From Maioricimonas rarisocia (lineage in GTDB: Bacteria > Planctomycetota > Planctomycetia > Planctomycetales > Planctomycetaceae), in NCBI RefSeq assembly GCF_007747795.1, contig NZ_CP036275.1:1-64000 (forward strand): 64,000 bases of DNA, in the 5' to 3' direction. The translations under genes and the position numbers were made by a program. Positions 61,329 to 64,000 of this stretch are shown here, piece by piece. The notes beneath the pieces are model-generated. The model did no database searches, was not told where the DNA came from, and saw nothing but the letters and a program-made list of their open reading frames with translations. Every line of letters starts with the position of its first letter. The stretch's first letter is position 1.

Positions 61329-62288
61329 ATGCGACTGGCGGCGATTCCAGCGTTGATCCTGCTCACACTGACCGCAGCGGTCCGGGCACATGATGGTCCG
61401 CATGTCCCGGCAGCTCAGAGCAGTTCGGTTGCCAGCAACAACCGGGTGAAGATCAACGTCCGCGGCAAATACCGCTACATCGTCTCGAACGGACTTCCCG
61501 ATCACGCAACCGGTCGCTTTCCCAACGAGGGGAATCCGAACCGCATTCGTCCCCAGCGGCATTTGTGGCGTGTCCCGGCCGAACCGGAGGAAGCCAGGAC
61601 GATCACGCCGCTGGGTATGCAACCGTTCGGCGTGGCGATCAACGGCATCCCCTTCGATCCCGGTGCTGCCGAATTCTGGAGACGCGACCGCCGCTCCGGA
61701 TGGCAGTATGAAGCCCTCTCGGGAAATATCGATCTGGGGATGGATGCCAGCCACGCGCACGTGCAGCCAACGGGCGCCTACCACTACCACGGCCTGCCGA
61801 CAGGGCTGATCAGGAACCTCACGGGCGACGAGCCGCAGATGGTCCTGCTTGGATACGCGGCGGACGGTTTTCCCATCTACGGACCGTACGCCTATAAGGA
61901 TGCCAACGATGCCGGGAGTGAGCTGGTGAAACTCACCTCCAGCTACCGCCTCAAGGAAGGAAACCGCCCGCATGGACCGGGCGGCGACTACGATGGCACC
62001 TTTGTGCAGGACTGGGAGTACAAGGTTCGCAGCGGTGACCTGGATGAATGCAATGGCCGTCGCGGCGTCACGCCCGAGTACCCCGATGGCACCTACTACT
62101 ACGTAATCACTGAGGAGTTCCCGTTCATTCCACGGAACCTTCGCGGTACTCCGGACTCCAGCTTTGAACGGCACGGGCCTCCGCCGGGCGGTCGCAGGCC
62201 CCCCCGTGGTGCTCCTCCAGGGGGTGGTCCACCAGGTGGCGGTCCGCCAGGTGGAGGGCCACCTCCCGGTCGCTTCCCGCCGCGTTGA
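61329..62288 (+). CDS. Secreted YHYH-domain protein with Pro/Gly-rich tail
   Basis: The 319-residue product has a signal peptide (AAIPALILLTLTAAVRA) and the YHYH domain: TGAYHYHGLPTGL, with ADGFPIYGPYAYKD and GDLDECNGRRGVTPEYPDGTYYYVITEEFPFIPR. YHYH proteins are secreted and poorly understood; the conserved histidines suggest metal binding. The last 45 or so residues are Pro/Gly-rich repeats, a low-complexity tail. GGAAGG precedes ATG 61329. Confidence 0.88.
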   Translation: MRLAAIPALILLTLTAAVRAHDGPHVPAAQSSSVASNNRVKINVRGKYRYIVSNGLPDHATGRFPNEGNPNRIRPQRHLWRVPAEPEEARTITPLGMQPFGVAINGIPFDPGAAEFWRRDRRSGWQYEALSGNIDLGMDASHAHVQPTGAYHYHGLPTGLIRNLTGDEPQMVLLGYAADGFPIYGPYAYKDANDAGSELVKLTSSYRLKEGNRPHGPGGDYDGTFVQDWEYKVRSGDLDECNGRRGVTPEYPDGTYYYVITEEFPFIPRNLRGTPDSSFERHGPPPGGRRPPRGAPPGGGPPGGGPPGGGPPPGRFPPR

Positions 62289-62831
62289 GCTGCGGAGCGA
62301 GGTCGGGTGGCCGTGGCGACATCGAGCTGCGAAGCCACGGCCACCCCGTGGAGAGCGAAGTGCGGAAACGAGGGTTGCCATGTGCCGCCCTTCAAGCCTG
62401 CCTTCCGCCTCACCGGCACGAACCGCAGACAGGTCAATGTCAGCGGATGCCACTGGCGGCTTCCCCCCAGGTGCAAACGTCGAGCGGTCGTCGTGAATGA
62501 CAGGCGGTCCGGGGGTTGGAGTTGCCCACGCCCCGGCCGGCCGCATCGGCGGTCGGCAGGCATCGTCTGACAGGGCTGGGACCAGGCCGGCGTCGCGTCG
62601 CCTCGTCCGCCCGTGCGAATGTCGAACGATGTCTGTTGAGGATGGCGGGCTCGGACAAGGCGTTTGTCGGTCGATGCCTTCGCCACGATTACTGCAACGT
62701 CCACTGCGCCCCGGGTGCGCAAGCACCAGGGCAATGTGACCGTCGAACTGGTCGGTGCGTCCGGACGAGTGCTCCGGACTCCCGTCACGTTCTGTTTCCG
62801 ATGGGAAACAGATCCACTTCAGGAGAGGAAA
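62289..62831 (+). other. 543-bp intergenic region between YHYH and haloperoxidase-like genes
   Basis: No convincing gene is visible; the frames here are short and arginine-rich. A strong hairpin begins 17 bp after the YHYH stop (listed separately). The AGGAGAGG before 62832 is the ribosome site of the next gene. Confidence 0.55.
62305..62346 (+). terminator. 13-bp perfect hairpin after the YHYH gene
   Basis: GGGTGGCCGTGGC (62305-62317) and GCCACGGCCACCC (62334-62346) are exact complements with a 16-base loop. No T-run follows, so it may act as a transcript end or stabiliser, or be a repeat module. Confidence 0.5.
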
Positions 62832-64000
62832 ATGAGAAACACGGATCACCAGTTCCTTTCAAGGTCCGCAACGTGGATCACGCTGGTGCTGATTGCCAGT
62901 ACGCAACTGCAGGCACAGACGCGTCGGTCGACATTCACCGAGTCTCAGAAGACGGGTTATCTCGGCCGCGCGAGCCGGTCGGCGATGGCCCGGAACATAC
63001 TCGACCGATTGAAGAACCAGACAGAAGTGAGGGATGTTTCCGGAGAGGCCGATCGCGTTCTGATGTGGCACGAGGTGCTGCTGGATTCCATTGCGATTGA
63101 TCACACGCCCGACCCGGATACCGGCCAGGTGGACTTCGTTCAGGGTGGACCAACCCGTACGAGTCGAGCCCTGGCGATGACGCAGATCGCCGTCTTTGAT
63201 GCGGCCAACGCATTCAAGGCGGGCTACGCACACTACAACGAAATCGAACAGGCACCGGACGACGCCTCGATCGATGCGGCTATTGCATACGCGTCGTACT
63301 CGGTGCAGGCGGCGCTGTTCCCCGATCAGGCGGATCGCCTGACGGCGCTGCTCGAATCTGATATCGCGCAGATCGACGCCAGTGCCGAAAGCATCGTTGA
63401 CGGAATGCTGGTTGGTGAGGCGGCAGCCAACGCCATCCTCGAACTCCGAGCCGACGATAGCTCAGGCGATCCGGAACCCGATTGGGGGGAGGGAGGCCGG
63501 GTGGCCGACGGCGAGACAACCTACAACGGAACACGGGTAAACGGCGGAACGACCGAGATCTTCGAGTGGGAGCCGGATCCGCTGTCGTTGCCGGAGCTTG
63601 CCGATTACCACCTGGCGCTCGGTGCTTACTGGGGCGGCGTCACGCCGTTCTCGCTCTCCAGTGGAGATCAGTATCGGCTGCCTCCGCCACCGACTCCGGG
63701 ATCGTACACGTATCTGGAAGGCTACTGGCTCGTTCAGTTCCTGGGAGCCTCCACCGATACGGTCGGCAGTCTGTCCAACGAGTACACGCGTTTCGTAGGT
63801 AACTACTGGGGCTACGATGCCGTGCCCCTGCTCGGCACTCCTCCACGATTGTACAACCAGATCGCGGCGCAGGTCGCTGCGGAGGAAGGTGTCGGCGATG
63901 CCGTCGACATGGCCCGCTTTCTGGCCATGATCAATACCGGCCTGGCAGACGCGGGGATCGCTTCCTGGGACAGCAAGTACTACTACAACTTCTGGCGACC
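62832..64000 (+). CDS. Vanadium-dependent haloperoxidase-like (PAP2 superfamily) protein, 5' part
   Basis: The frame starts at ATG 62832 (AGGAGAGG upstream) and is open to the last base, so the gene is cut by the window end after about 389 codons. The N-terminus has a signal peptide (ITLVLIASTQLQAQ). The segment TSRALAMTQIAVFDAANAF and the last residues KYYYNFWR match the start of the vanadate-binding region (K...FWRP) of planctomycete and actinobacterial haloperoxidase relatives. The remaining active-site residues lie beyond the window, so halogenation activity cannot be judged. Confidence 0.8.
   Translation, partial: MRNTDHQFLSRSATWITLVLIASTQLQAQTRRSTFTESQKTGYLGRASRSAMARNILDRLKNQTEVRDVSGEADRVLMWHEVLLDSIAIDHTPDPDTGQVDFVQGGPTRTSRALAMTQIAVFDAANAFKAGYAHYNEIEQAPDDASIDAAIAYASYSVQAALFPDQADRLTALLESDIAQIDASAESIVDGMLVGEAAANAILELRADDSSGDPEPDWGEGGRVADGETTYNGTRVNGGTTEIFEWEPDPLSLPELADYHLALGAYWGGVTPFSLSSGDQYRLPPPPTPGSYTYLEGYWLVQFLGASTDTVGSLSNEYTRFVGNYWGYDAVPLLGTPPRLYNQIAAQVAAEEGVGDAVDMARFLAMINTGLADAGIASWDSKYYYNFWR

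Overview
The window reads as the chromosome of a GC-rich planctomycete (order Planctomycetales or close), probably a record linearised at dnaA, because base 1 is the first base of a GTG-started dnaA frame. The assignment rests on lineage-typical families: a giant DUF1587/1592/1588/1585 haem protein followed by a DUF1552 protein, a DUF1501 protein beside a sulfatase, a DUF1559 prepilin-like protein with a small lipoprotein, DUF1080 and DUF6807/PmoA-like proteins, and a YHYH protein.

Layout. 1-5626: replication block dnaA, candidate oriC, dnaN, dciA (DUF721), gyrB, without recF. 5785-15925: DUF1592/DUF1552 pair, soluble transhydrogenase sthA (minus strand), large GH63-type glycosidase. 15942-19802 (minus strand): pstB, pstA, pstC, pstS preceded by an ArsR-type regulator. 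19917-25252: two GT-C membrane glycosyltransferases and a secreted FAD oxidoreductase. 25253-30200: a repeat-rich stretch with an IS110/IS1111-family element (about 26001-27423), the DUF1559 protein and its lipoprotein partner. 30198-41204: DUF2071, Maf, Dus, a secreted protein, DUF1501, sulfatase, a membrane/zinc-ribbon protein, an ABC-2 permease, GNAT, a small orphan and a nucleoside-hydrolase-like protein. 41390-51872: trpD, FKBP, DUF6807, thioredoxin-like, DegT-like aminotransferase, three unassigned or poorly assigned proteins, an AspT-type transporter and an N-terminal-nucleophile amidase. 52541-56625: three membrane-anchored secreted proteins of unknown function. 58553-64000: argG, DUF1080, YHYH, and the 5' part of a vanadium-haloperoxidase-like gene that runs off the end.

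The most interesting non-coding content is (i) the IS110/IS1111 element, whose boundaries can be inferred from intact copies of its target repeat in the same window, and whose 3' non-coding end carries short matches to both target halves in the arrangement expected of a bridge RNA; (ii) a family of about 136-bp REP/BIME-like elements with GTAG heads, which would fold into a three-armed structure; (iii) other hairpin modules mixed with them, one family with paired base changes; and (iv) a possible oriC with DnaA-trio-like triplets. One degenerate REP copy supplies the last codons of a gene. No tRNA, rRNA or CRISPR array was recognised.
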